Shown here: in pieces, positions 52,001 through 61,805 of the stretch
Position numbering within the stretch: the first letter of the stretch is position 1
How the letters are laid out: the number at the start of each line of letters is the position of its first letter
Assembly: GCA_963821735.1 (NCBI GenBank)
Contig: CAWGFK010000034.1
Location: 62,001 to 126,000 of the forward strand
Length of the DNA: 64,000 nt
Source of the DNA: Laspinema sp963821735
GTDB lineage: Bacteria; Cyanobacteriota; Cyanobacteriia; Cyanobacteriales; Laspinemataceae
Direction of reading: 5' to 3'
Made by a program: the position numbers and the translations under genes
The notes under the pieces: model-generated
What the model was told of the DNA's origin: nothing
Databases searched by the model: none
The model's input: the letters and a program-made list of their open reading frames with translations, nothing else

Positions 52001-54321
52001 CTAGTTTTCAAATAGTGATGCACCTGATTGCAACCCCGTTTTAGAAGTCGTCGAAATGATATTCCACAACACGATTGTTTTCCCAGTAGTAAAAGCGAAG
52101 GTTTTGCCATCGGGACTGAAGGCGATGCTATTAACCGAATCCTGATGTCCAGTCAAGGTCTGAATTTCTTCCCCGGACTCCATATCCCACAGTTTGATAG
52201 TCTTATCTATACTCCCAGAAGCGAGGGTTTTGCCATCGGGACTGGAGGCGATGCTATTAACCGAATCCTGATGTCCAGTCAAAGTCTGAATTTCTTCCCC
52301 GGTCTCCACTTTCCACAGTTTGATAGTCGTATCCTTACTCCCAGAAGCGAGGGTTTTGCCATCGGGACTGAAGGCGATGCTATTAACCCATTCCTGATGT
52401 CCAGTCAAGGTATGATTTTCTTTCTCGGTCCCCACATCCCACAGTTTGATAGTCTGATCCCAACTCCCAGAAGCGAGGGTTTTGCCATCGGGACTGAAGG
52501 CGATGCTATAATAAATCCATGCCTGATCTCCAGTCAAGGTCTGAATTTCTTCCCCGGTCTCCACATCCCACAGTTTGATAGTCTTATCTATACTCCCAAA
52601 AGCGAGGTTTTGCCATCGGGACTGAAGGCGATGCTATAAATCCATGCCTGATTCCCAGTCAAGGTATGAATTTCTTCCCCGGTCTCCACTTTCCACAGTT
52701 TGATAGTCGTCTTCCTTACTTCTAGAAGCGAGGGTTTTGCCATCGGGACTGAAGGCGATGCTCTCAACCCAATCCTGATGTCCAGTCAAAGTCTGAATTT
52801 CTTCCTCGGTCTCCACATCCCACAGTTGATAGTCTTATCTTCACTCCCAGAAGCGAGGATTTTGCCATCGGGACTGAAGGCGATGCTATAAATCAATGCC
52901 TGATCTCCAGTCAAAGTCTGAATTTCTTCCTGCATTTCCACATCCCACAGTTTGATAGTCGTATCCTTACTCCCAGAAGCCAGGATTTTGCCATCGGGAC
53001 TGAAGGCAATGCTCCAAACCAATTCCTGATGTCCAGTCAAAGTCTGAATTTCTTCCCCGGTTTCCACATCCCACAGTTTGATAGTCGTATCCTTACTCCC
53101 AGAAGCGAGGGTTTTGCCATCGGGACTGAAGGCGATGCTCTTAACCCAATCCTGATGTCCAGTCAAAGTCTGAATTTCTTCCTCGGTCTCCACATCCCAC
53201 AGTTTGATAGTCTTATCTTCACTCCCAGAAGCGAGGATTTTGCCATTAGGACTGAAGGCCATGCTCCAAACCAAGTCCTGAGGTCCAGTCAAAGTCTGAA
53301 TTTCTTCCCCGGTCTCCACTTTCCACAGTTTGATAGTCTTATCTATACTCCCAGAAGCGAGGGTTTTGCCATCGGGACTGAAGGCGATGTCAAACCAATC
53401 GATGTCCAGTCAAGGTATAAATTTCTTCCCCGGTCTCCACTTTCCACAGTTTGATAGTCGTATCCTTACTCCCAGAAGCGAGGGTTTTGCCATCGGGACT
53501 GAAGGCGATGCTCTCAACCCAATCCTATGTCCAGTCAAGGTCTGAATTTCTTCCCCGGTCTCTACATTCCAAGTTTGATAGTTTTATTGTCACTACTAGA
53601 AGCGAGGGTTTTGCCTCGGGACTGAAGGCGATTTCTTAACAAACCAATTCTTCATTCCAGTCAAGGTATGAATTTCTGCCCCCGTCTCCACGTTCCAGAG
53701 TTTGATAGTCTTATCCTTACTTCCAGAAGCGAGGGTTTTGCCATCGGGACGGAAGGCGATGCTCCTCTAACCCAATCCTTACGTCCTTCTAAGCGATTAT
53801 ATTCTTTCTTGGCATAGACGGCAGCTATGCAAAGTACCCTTTATAAAGAGCGGTGGTTTCCATAAAGAATTGTGAAAAGGGTGTGTGGCACTGCGTAAAA
53901 TTTCTATGAGGGGCGTCAAAATTTTGGCCTTGGTTAAAAAAGTATTGTGAATGAGTCCTTGAAGTCTCTGCTTTAGAAGTTTCGGCTAATCGCCATTGCC
54001 AGCCTGCAAACCCAGCTAAAATTAGGGCAACGGTAGAAATTCCGCTGAGTATCATTACAGTTCTGCGCCGTTTTTGTTCCTGGCGATTGCGCAATCCTTG
54101 ACTCGAATCAATGAACTCGTTTTCCTCGGGGCTGAACCCACCCAAAACTTGATTAAAATTGGTATTTGTTTGCAGTTCTACCACTTCATCTAACTTGAAT
54201 ATTCACTCCATAATTCATCGTCAGATTTTTTGCTTTTCCAGAGATTCATGTCGTGGTTGAGGCGGTTGCTAATGGCTATAGCCTCTCGATTTTCCTTAAT
54301 CCATTCATTCAAATACACCAT
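52001..54321 (-). pseudogene. STAND protein, C-terminal part: transmembrane linker and WD40 propeller
   Basis: Downstream continuation of the STAND gene cut by the IS. From 54321 the frames give LNEWIKENREAIAISNRLNH and, after a shift, FSPEENEFIDSSQGLRNRQE, a basic stretch (KRRRTVMILSGISTVALILA) with a membrane helix, then about 14 WD40 repeats of 42 residues. The repeat unit is LTGHQDSVNSIAFSPDGKTL plus ASGSIDKTIKLWDMESGEEI. Repeats are almost identical at DNA level. Frames change several times within the array, with one-base losses in GGG or TTT (for example near 52606 and 52828) and short deletions near 53390-53620. It ends TTGKTIVLWNIISTTSKTG. Such propellers are sensor domains. In this state the protein cannot be made whole. 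Confidence 0.8.
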
Positions 54322-54474
54322 GTTGAAGTCAGCAAAATTTCATGGGTAAGGATCTAGGGCTTGCTGAAAAAATGCGAAGTTCTTACGGGACAAGGCTTTT
54401 AGAAGTCTTGCCCGGACACAAAAGACAGGAAAACGAGGTAAAATTGGAAATTGTTGTAGATCGGCGAAAGAAAA

Positions 54475-54876
54475 ATGTATCGAAAATCACAAAAGTACCT
54501 GGGGCGAGAAGGGGCCTTTGAACTTCCCTTTGAAGGCCAACTGTGTGAAGACAATCGTTGGATAGTTCTGTCGAAGCTAATTCCGTGGTCCTTCTTTGAG
54601 GCAGAATATGCCCAGAATTTTTCTGAAGAAATGGGGGCCCCCGCCAAATCTTTTAGGATGGCACTGGGTGCTTTAATTATCAAAGAAAAATTGGGTATCA
54701 GTGACAGAGAAACCGTTGAACAAATCCAAAAAAATCCTTATTTACAGTATTTTATTGGACGCAATAGTTATCAAAATGAAGCCCCATTTGACCCTTCAAT
54801 GATGGTTCATTTTCGGCAGAGAATTAGTTCGGATATGCTTCAAAAATTAATTGCAAAATTGTCCAAACAAGTCTAG
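54475..54876 (+). CDS. IS5/IS1182-like transposase, N-terminal part
   Basis: Residues 1-133, MYRKSQKYLGREGAFELPFE, with LIPWSFFEAEYAQNFSEEMG and MALGALIIKEKLGISDRETV, the DUF772-type N-terminal domain of IS5/IS1182 transposases, then YLQYFIGRNSYQNEAPFDPS (first region of the catalytic fold). It stops LIAKLSKQV; the following bases in another frame continue LGFNPEEPSTKKLEEAEKPP, so the enzyme is split by one base at 54870-54873. It could be a mutation, an assembly error or programmed shifting. Confidence 0.78.
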   Translation: MYRKSQKYLGREGAFELPFEGQLCEDNRWIVLSKLIPWSFFEAEYAQNFSEEMGAPAKSFRMALGALIIKEKLGISDRETVEQIQKNPYLQYFIGRNSYQNEAPFDPSMMVHFRQRISSDMLQKLIAKLSKQV

Positions 54877-54953
54877 GATTCAATCCGGAGGAACCCAGCA
54901 CAAAAAAGTTAGAAGAAGCCGAAAAACCGCCAGGAAATAGAGGCCGGCTATTA

Positions 54954-55889
54954 ATGGATGCAACGGTTGCCCCTGCCGATATCAAATACCCCACGGATGT
55001 AGAGCTATTAAATCAAGCGAGAAAAACTACCGAAAGCATCATAGACATCTTATATAAGTCCCTGAAGGATAACCTAGACAAAAAACCAAGAACTTACAGA
55101 AAAAAGGCTAGAAAAGATTATTTAAATTTCGCCAAAAAGAGGAATCCCTCTGGAAAAAAAAGGAAAGAAGCCGTTAAAAAGCAACTGCAATATGTCAAAC
55201 GCAATTTGGGACATATTGACAAGTTAATTGAAAAAAAAGCCAGCCTAGAACTCTTAAGCAGAAGGCAATACAGGAATTTATTAGTCTCAGCCGAAATTTA
55301 TCGTCAACAGGATTTGATGTGGTCAAATAATCAAAAAAGAATCGACAATCGGATTGTCAGTTTAACACAACCTCATGTCCGTCCAATCGTCCGAGGTAAA
55401 GCAGGAAGTCCTACGGAATTCGGAGCGAAATTATCAGTTAGTTGTGTAGAAGGATATGTATTGCTCGAAAAAATTAGCTGGGAAAACTATAATGAAAGTA
55501 GAGATTTTATTAGTCAAGTAGAGGCGTACAAAGACTTGACAGGATGTTACCCAGAATCGGTTCATGCCGATAAAATTTATCGGACCAGAGTCAATCGAGC
55601 TTGGTGTAAAGAAAGAGGTATTAGACTCAGTGGTTCTCCGTTAGGGAGACGTCCGGCCCAAGTCAGCCTTCAAGATAAAAAACAAGCCCAAGAAGATGAG
55701 CGCATTCGCAACGAAATTGAAGGGAAATTTGGACAGGGTAAAAGAAGATTCAGTCTGAATCGAGTCATGTCTAAACTCTCTAAGACTTCAGAAACCTCTA
55801 TTAATCTTACGTTTCTAGTGATAAACTTGGTGAAACTGCTGAGGCAGTTTTACTGTCTTTTTTTGTGTCAATTTTTCCAACTCTTATAA
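54954..55889 (+). CDS. IS5/IS1182-like transposase, catalytic part
   Basis: This frame actually continues from about 54874 (LGFNPEEP) without a start. It carries the first Asp in LLMDATVAPADIKYP, a Lys-rich insert (KARKDYLNFAKKRNPSGKKR), the second Asp in CYPESVHADKIYRTRVNRAW and the Glu in RNEIEGKFGQGKRRFSLNRV. All DDE residues are present. C-terminal LVINLVKLLRQFYCLFLCQF is typical of these elements. With the N-terminal frame it makes a protein of about 470 residues. Confidence 0.82.
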   Translation: MDATVAPADIKYPTDVELLNQARKTTESIIDILYKSLKDNLDKKPRTYRKKARKDYLNFAKKRNPSGKKRKEAVKKQLQYVKRNLGHIDKLIEKKASLELLSRRQYRNLLVSAEIYRQQDLMWSNNQKRIDNRIVSLTQPHVRPIVRGKAGSPTEFGAKLSVSCVEGYVLLEKISWENYNESRDFISQVEAYKDLTGCYPESVHADKIYRTRVNRAWCKERGIRLSGSPLGRRPAQVSLQDKKQAQEDERIRNEIEGKFGQGKRRFSLNRVMSKLSKTSETSINLTFLVINLVKLLRQFYCLFLCQFFQLL

Positions 55890-56020
55890 TTTTATGCCGA
55901 AGCATTAATTTTAGCTATGAATTGAAGAATCGAAGTAAAGCTCTATTTATTGGGGCAGTCAGAGGGGCCTCTTGTTAATTGGCCACCCCCTGCTTTTTAT
56001 AACTTTTTCAGCAAACCCTA

Positions 56021-57258
56021 TGTATTGTTGATTCTTTGATTTCTGAAAGAGCGATCGCTGACTAATAAATTTTCATTAATTAGCTTTACTAGAACCTGTT
56101 GTTCGACTTCACCCGCAAACATCGCCTTGGGTGTTCTTCGGCGCACAGGCTTCCATTCGTTACCTGCTGCTGGATCCTCACCAATATCAACTAATTTCAA
56201 GAAAATTCTTTGGGTTGCTTGTTGTTCTTCCTCTGTTAGATTGTTATAAATATCATCTATGTGCTTTTCTAATGCGCCCCGAATGCCTTTCAGTTGGTTA
56301 TAGGTGCTAATCTTTAACGTGCGATCTTCACTCAAATCATTTGCCGGCTCAGTTTCCCACAGCAAGTTAAGTGTGTATTGCAATAAAGGTAAATACCCAG
56401 CCTGTCCTTGAATATCTTTAATAATTTGATTGACTAATCCCCGTTCAAAGACAACTCCATGATGAGCGGCAGGCTGTTCAATGGCCAAGCGTAATTCATC
56501 AGGCTGCATTTCTGCAATCATCGGACGATGTTTATCTGTAGCTTTAACGAGTTTAGGATAAGGACCTAATTTATCAAGAAAGTCAGCACGCATAGTTGCC
56601 ACAACTTTCACCAAATCGGGTTGAGTTTTAGCCAATTGAACCAAACCAGCAATAAATTTATCTCGCTTTTGAGGTTGACTAATAGTAAATAGCTCTTCAA
56701 ACTGGTCGATGACAATCAACCAATAATCTTCTGGCTTTTTCAGGGTTTTGACTAATAAATTAAAAGTATTCTCTTTCCCTTCCCAGACGAGTTGAGTTTC
56801 AGCTTGGTTATATTTGTCCTGTAAACTAGAATATAGCTTTGCAAAAGGATCCTGATCTGGAGTAAATACGAACTTGCTAAAATTAGACCCCCACTTTTGA
56901 GACAGCCAAGGAATTAAACCGGCTCGTACTACGGAAGATTTCCCACTTCCACTTGCCCCCATGAGTAAAAGCAGATTGCTTTGTTCTAGTTCGCTGACTA
57001 AACTAGCCAGAAATTGATCTCGACCAAAAAATAGATCTTTATCCTCATAATCAAATTTATTCAATCCTTTGTAAGGTGAATTTTTGATAAATTTACGCAG
57101 CTTTATATTTTCACGTGAAGATTGTATTATTTCGGTACGATTAAAGTTTACAATCTTTCCCTGAATTAAATTTCCTTGAATATAATCTCTGCCGATAGTT
57201 TCAGCGTAATTACCAGCTTGAATTTCAACTTGCCGATTGTCAGTATTAGATTTTCCAT
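56021..57258 (-). pseudogene. STAND NTPase, N-terminal and nucleotide-binding part (cut by IS)
   Basis: From ATG 57258, one A must be added in the AAAA run 57251-57254 to give MEKSNTDNRQVEIQAGNYAE. A GNYAETIGRDYIQGN motif, a short helical part (RTEIIQSSRENIKLRKFIK) and the novel-STAND NTPase domain follow: NSPYKGLNKFDYEDKDLFFG, Walker A LMGASGSGKSSVVRAGL, Walker B YWLIVIDQFEELFTI, sensor-type KVVATMRADFLDKLG and the winged-helix part (DIQGQAGYLPLLQYTLNLLW, LKGIRGALEKHIDDIYNNLT). It ends NQRINNT at the IS end. STAND proteins are ATP-dependent switches of the NLR type. It lies 66 bases behind the CHAT gene, which carries a similar GNY motif. Confidence 0.82.
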
Positions 57259-57323
57259 GATTATATCACCTTAATTTTTTTGTCAGAGAACATTTATCAG
57301 CAAAACAAATTTACTTGAAAATT

Positions 57324-58342
57324 TTAACCCTTATTCATTTTTGTCCAATCTTCTAAAGCACCAATTATAAAACTTGCAGCCGGATGAGTAAGGCATTGCT
57401 GAAATTCTTGAACACCACCTGCTTGGATAACACTCATAATCTGTTTGGATAAAGTGTGGTTATTTTCAATTTGCTTGATGGCTTCGGCTGCAACTTGCAT
57501 TTTCCCTAGAGTGGTATCCATCGAATAAGATTGTTCAAGTGTTTTCAGCAATTTTTGAATTTCTATAGCAGCTTCTGCTAGGTTTGCTTTGTGCGGGTCG
57601 CTGGAGTAATTTCCCTGAATATAATTACCCTCTATCTTTTCGTTATAATTACCCTGGCCAATTTTAATTCGGCGATTATCGGTAATTGTGGTTTTTTCCT
57701 CTTTAGTCATAGCTTGAACTGGAGGGGGAACGGGTGCGATTTTTGCTGAGGCTTCAAGCTCTTTTATCCCAGAAAAAGCATAGGGGCGGGGTCTGGCTTT
57801 CAGTTTTGGGGTCTCGGCTTCGTCCATTCCCTCTAATGCGATGGAGGCACAACCGATTTCAAAACAGCGATCATAAGGTTCCCCTGCACCCAAAGCATCA
57901 TAAAATCCAGTGGCAAATTTGATGGCGGCTTCATCTCCAATGGGTTGATTCATGCCAATCAGATAATCAATATATTGGTGAATCACTTCGGCTTGGATTT
58001 CGCTATAACAAGCATTCAGTAAAACACACTCGATTTTAGTTTGAAAGAGTTTAAACAGATAAGCTAAGGATTTGCTACTGACTAACTGAGTTTGTCCAGA
58101 CTCGTTTTCTAAAACCAGTCCCTCGGTTCCCACCCCATGCCCGGAAAAGTGAACGATCGCCGGTTGATGATCTAATAAAGCCCGTCGCAAGTCATCGACT
58201 CGGACGGCCCCTTCACTGACGATTTGAAAGCTGTCGCGGTATTTGACCGCTTCAAGGTTGCTTGAATTTCTCTAACTTCGCGATCGAGTCTCAGTCTGGT
58301 TGTCCCTGGTGGATTAACCGATAAAATCAGAATCGTTTTCAT
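57324..58342 (-). CDS. CHAT-domain protease with GNY motif and C-terminal helical domain, one frameshift
   Basis: The real start is ATG 58342 (MKTILILSVNPPGTTRLRLD, then REVREIQATLKRS). One A is missing in the AAA run 58242-58244; adding it gives SKYRDSFQIVSEGAVRVDDL and leads into the long frame. The CHAT domain has catalytic His in AIVHFSGHGVGTEG and Cys in CVLLNACYSEIQAEVI, plus YLIGMNQPIGDEAAIKFATG and FYDALG. It is followed by a linker (PVPPPVQAMTKEEKTTITDN), the motif GNYNEKIEGNYIQGNY, and a C-terminal helical domain (LAEAAIEIQKLLKTLEQSYS, HPAASFIIGALEDW) found from memory in cyanobacterial signalling proteins. It probably forms a pair with the STAND-WD40 gene: sensor activates protease. 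Confidence 0.82.
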
Positions 58343-58622
58343 GGTTGAAGCCCCTGCTTAATTTCGCCTCACTTATAGGTTGTTGGAATTTGGGCAACGG
58401 GAAAAGTCACCAAAAAGGGGATAAAAAGTAGGCCCTGCGGTTTTCCTTACCACCACTGTACGCAGATCAACCCAAGACAGGGCTAACCCATCGGTTAGTT
58501 TTTAACCTATCCGAAAGATCAGCCCTAACCTGACTCTGGGTGGGGAAAAAACCTGTACTTTTGACTAGGTGTCACGCAAAATGATCGGTAGGCAAGACTT
58601 CGGAAAAGGCTGGGGCAAAAAA
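58343..58622. other. Promoter region of the CHAT-STAND unit
   Basis: No gene. It separates the start of the CHAT gene (58342) from the palindromic repeat and IS element. A GGCAAGACTTCGGAAAAGGC-containing stretch and several short inverted repeats occur; no clear -35/-10 pair was identified. Confidence 0.35.
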
Positions 58623-58688
58623 TTAACCACAGATTTCAGGGACTTTCACAAAGATTGGGGCTGTAAAATCTGTGTAATTTGTGGTTAA
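58623..58688. repeat. Palindromic repeat (AACCACAGATTT family), copy 2
   Basis: TTAACCACAGATTTCAG and ATCTGTGTAATTTGTGGTTAA form an imperfect inverted repeat, related to 35613-35682. It directly precedes the left end of the IS element at 58696. Confidence 0.6.
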
Positions 58689-58695
58689 CCCGATG

Positions 58696-60090
58696 GGTGA
58701 CAACTTAAGGTTAGAGTGTAATTGTCAAGCGAGTTTCAGCGGAGTTAGATGGAATGAGTCGTCCTCGCAAAAACAACCCAAATCATGTTCGCCGCCACAA
58801 TATGCCAGCGCCAAGTAGCGAGGCGATTGAAGCCCACGAGCGACTTGTTGAAGCCTGTGGTTCACGAGCAATTGAAATACTATCGCCAGTTAGGGCTGCG
58901 CCAAGACGAATTTTGGGGCTTCCTCTAATGGTGGCAGCAGTGTTGAGCCTGTTATGGCGTCAAATCCCGAGCGTTCGAGAACTGGGAAGGACCTTAGCCC
59001 GGGAAGACTTACTGTGGTGTCGAGCGGTGAAGGTATCGCAGCAAGCTCTCTCCACAAGATTTTTAGAATTTCCGGCATCCATGTTTGAGCAGGTTCTGTG
59101 GGCTTTAGTGGGAGGAGTAAAGCGACGTTGGACTCATCGTGTTGTTCGCCCGTTGCCAGCGAGCGTGGCACTTTGGACTTTTCAAAGGTTTGACCACATT
59201 TGGATCGTCGATGGTTCGACCCTAGAGGCCCTGTTTCGTAAACTTAAAAGTTTACAAGAGCAACCCATAGCTTTAGCTGGGAAAATCTACACGATAGTAG
59301 ATATGGCGAGCCATTTGCCGGTGGCCATGCGATTTGAAGAAAACCCTAATGCGGCAGATAGGAATCAATGGGAATGGTTGCATTCAACTCTGCCTAAAAG
59401 GGGTTTATTGATTTTTGATCGGGGCTTTTACGATTTCACTGAATTTGCGACCCTAGTCAAAGCGGGTAGCGCTTGGATTACCAGGCTGAAAGATTGGCAC
59501 CTATCAGGTCCAGAAAACTTTTAGCCAGAGTGCTAATCTGGTTGACCAATTAGTTCTGCTCGGCCATAAACGAGGAAAGGCGAAACAGATTACCGTGCGT
59601 CTAGTACAGGTTCGTCATGGTAAAAGCTGGTATAACTATATTACCTCGGTGCTTGAGCCTGAGGACTTACCACCCTATGTGGTGGCTGATTTGTATTGCC
59701 GTCGTTGGGAGATTGAAACGGCATTTTTTTTAGTTAAGCGATTGCTAAATCTGGCTTACATCTGGACAGGTTCGATTAATGGCGTCAAGCTACAAACCTG
59801 GGCAACATGGCTGTTCTATGCTGTGTTGCTTGACCTAGCTGATGATGTGGCTGATTCTCTCGAATTGCCCACCGAACGGATTTCTTTAGAGATGCTATTT
59901 CGGGGGTTCTATCATTTCACTGTTGCATCGACAAAGGGGCAATAATCAATCCTTGGTTGAGTATTTTTGTGACCCTCGGAATCAGGATCTTGGCATTGTC
60001 AAAACTTTACGCAAAACCAAGGGTTCTCAAAAGCTAGACCTCTCTCCTTTTCCCGGCTTGACTTTTGTCCCTTCTTCTTAAGTTGTCACC
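58696..60090 (+). mobile_element. IS4-family element with exact 14-bp ends
   Basis: GGTGACAACTTAAG at 58696-58709 and its exact reverse complement at 60077-60090 bound a 1395-base element with one transposase gene in three frames. No target duplication was recognised in the flanks (left CCCGATG, right AATCGCC). Confidence 0.75.
58754..60081 (+). pseudogene. IS4-family transposase, two frameshifts
   Basis: Frame 1 (58754-59524) has the N-terminal domain (LMVAAVLSLLWRQIPSVREL) and the first Asp in FDHIWIVDGSTLEALFRKLK and second in RGLLIFDRGFYDFTEFATLV. After a shift at GATTGG (about 59498) frame 2 (59595-59945) has RLVQVRHGKSWYNYITSVLE and YVVADLYCRRWEIETAFFLV (final Glu). A second shift at about 59940 gives NNQSLVEYFCDPRNQDLGIV and the end FPGLTFVPSS at 60081. 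All catalytic residues remain, so the two one-base shifts (both fixable by one base) may be errors or recent mutations. It differs from the IS4-type transposase at 60294. Confidence 0.8.
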
Positions 60091-60168
60091 AATCGCCACT
60101 AACTAATTTTGACCTCAACCCCGGGGTACTCTTCGCTGGGAACTGGCTCAAATTTTGATGGAATAGCC

Positions 60169-61490
60169 CTGGTTGACTGACAAAAGTTAGGAATGAGGGC
60201 TGAAAGCTTTACAGGTAGGGATTTTCAGCGCTGGGGTTGAAAAAGGGGGAGCCAGCGTTCTAAGCTTAGATACCACTCAAAAGCCAGAACGCCGTGAATA
60301 AAAGCTCCCCTCTCTATAATGCCTTGCACAGTTGGTTGAGTCAACAGGTCCCCTGGGCTGATAGAGCTCATCTGACAACTTGCCTGTGGATGGTGGTAGC
60401 CTTGCTCCAACGGGGCGAAGTCAGTCTCACTCGTTGGTTGCCTTACCTACCCTGTCGCGGGGAGCAGGCACAGAGTAAACAACGCCGGGTCAGTCGATGG
60501 TTGCACAACAGTCGCATCAATGTCCATCGACTCTACAAACCCCTGATTCAGTCAGCTTTAGCCAACTGGGAGGAGGAGTGTCTGTATCTGAGTCTAGATA
60601 CCTCAACGTATTGGGAGGAGTATTGCCTGATTCGCATAGCAGTCGTGTATCGTGGTCGGGCGTTGCCTTTGGTGTGGCGAGTCTTGAAACACAAGAGTGC
60701 CTCGGTTGCCTTTAACGAATATAGAGAAATGCTCTATCAAGCGGCCCATCTATTACCCAAGGGAGTCAAGGTTGTCTTGCTGGCGGACCGAGGCTTTATT
60801 CACGTTAAGGCGATGGCAGCCCTTCGCAATGACTTGGGCTGGAACTACCGCATCCGCCTCAAGAGCAATACCTGGATTTGGCTGGCCGGTTCAGGCTGGC
60901 GGCAACTCAAGACGTTCCCTCTTATGCGCGGGGAGGCTCTGTGTCTGCACAACGTTAAACTCCACAAGCAAGAGTGTTATGGACCCGTGAATGTGGCCAT
61001 CGGCTACAACAACATAAACGGTGAGTTTTGGGCCATCGTCAGCGATGAACCCACCAAGTTACAAACCTTTCAAGAATATGGATTACGCTTCGATATTGAG
61101 GAAGCCTTTCTTGATGATCAGTCCAATGGCTGGAATTTTCAGAAATCTGAGATTCGCTCTGTCTGTGCCCTGTCTCGCCTATTTTTTATCTTAGCGGTAG
61201 CAACTCTCTATGTAACTGCCCAGGGTACTCAAGTAGTAGCTGAAGGGTTGCGTCGCCGAGTTGACCCTCACTGGTTCCGGGGCAACAGCTATTTCAGAAT
61301 TGGTTGGGACTGGATTAAAACCGCCTTAGAAGAAGGCTGGCAGCTTATTCACTCGGTCTGCTTTACTCGCTCTGGTGACCCAGAACCGGCTATGGCTTCT
61401 CGAAAACAACATGACAAGCGTACCTACCGTATTGAGTTCAAAATACATACTTACAAGTATCAGCCTGACTAAGTTTTGTCAGTCAACCAG
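60169..61490 (+). mobile_element. Intact IS4-type element with 9-bp target duplication
   Basis: Ends CTGGTTGACTGACAAAA and TTTTGTCAGTCAACCAG; the element is 1322 bases long. GGAATAGCC at 60160-60168 is repeated exactly at 61491-61499, a 9-base target duplication that proves insertion here. It is the intact relative of the degenerate copy at 20764-22090. Confidence 0.92.
60294..61472 (+). CDS. IS4-family transposase, intact
   Basis: A single frame of 392 residues (MNKSSPLYNALHSWLSQQVP). The first Asp is in YLSLDTSTYWEEYCLIRIAV, the second in VVLLADRGFIHVKAMAALRN, and the Glu in YGLRFDIEEAFLDDQ (Y-2-R-3-E-6 pattern of IS4). The C-terminal DPEPAMASRKQHDKRTYRIE is conserved in the pseudogene copy. 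Full-length and flanked by a fresh target duplication, it should be active and may have fed the copy at 20764. Confidence 0.93.
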   Translation: MNKSSPLYNALHSWLSQQVPWADRAHLTTCLWMVVALLQRGEVSLTRWLPYLPCRGEQAQSKQRRVSRWLHNSRINVHRLYKPLIQSALANWEEECLYLSLDTSTYWEEYCLIRIAVVYRGRALPLVWRVLKHKSASVAFNEYREMLYQAAHLLPKGVKVVLLADRGFIHVKAMAALRNDLGWNYRIRLKSNTWIWLAGSGWRQLKTFPLMRGEALCLHNVKLHKQECYGPVNVAIGYNNINGEFWAIVSDEPTKLQTFQEYGLRFDIEEAFLDDQSNGWNFQKSEIRSVCALSRLFFILAVATLYVTAQGTQVVAEGLRRRVDPHWFRGNSYFRIGWDWIKTALEEGWQLIHSVCFTRSGDPEPAMASRKQHDKRTYRIEFKIHTYKYQPD

Positions 61491-61635
61491 GGAATAGCCT
61501 CCTCCAGTTCATCCAACCGCTAAGGTGAGGCCAAAGTCTCCTTTCCTGCGTACCCAGCATTGCCGCTTATTCCGGCCAAATCCGGAGGCGGTTTTGAAGC
61601 TATCTGCACCCAGTCCCCTATGCGCCAAGGCATCG

Positions 61636-61719
61636 TGTAAAAATAAGTTGTGTAAATTTTATCTGGAATCCTATCCTGGATAATGCCTCCAGGTAAAAAT
61701 TAGTCAAGTTATTTTTACA
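61636..61719. repeat. 84-bp MITE-like element
   Basis: TGTAAAAATAA at 61636-61646 and TTATTTTTACA at 61709-61719 are exact inverted ends; the interior carries ATTTTATCTGGAATCC. It is non-coding. Half of a second copy is at 20726-20762. Confidence 0.6.
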
Positions 61720-61805
61720 TGACTCCTAACTGCGATCGCATCGACACCAGGGAACCAATTTCAGTCAGATCAACAACGCCCTCCAGGTTGTTGGTGGCAT
61801 GAGTT

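Larger units (their letters stand above)
54357..56018 (+). mobile_element. IS5/IS1182-like insertion splitting the STAND-WD40 gene
   Basis: Terminal inverted repeats GGGCTTGCTGAAAAA (54357-54371) and, at the right, TTTTTCAGCAAACCC (56004-56018), one mismatch. TA lies outside both ends, so the target may be TA. The element of about 1.66 kb is in opposite orientation to the host gene. The host gene's frame before the left end (RINNT) and after the right end (LNEWIKENREAIA) belong to one STAND protein. Confidence 0.8.

Noticed and set aside
52028..53639. Plus-strand frames (SEGFAIGTEGDA repeats) opposite the WD40 array
   Set aside because: They are the antisense of the 126-base WD40 units; repetition comes from the sense strand.
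54475..55889. IS transposase frames as programmed -1 shifting
   Set aside because: No typical slippery heptamer (A6G-like) was found at the join at 54870-54873; a one-base indel explains it more simply.
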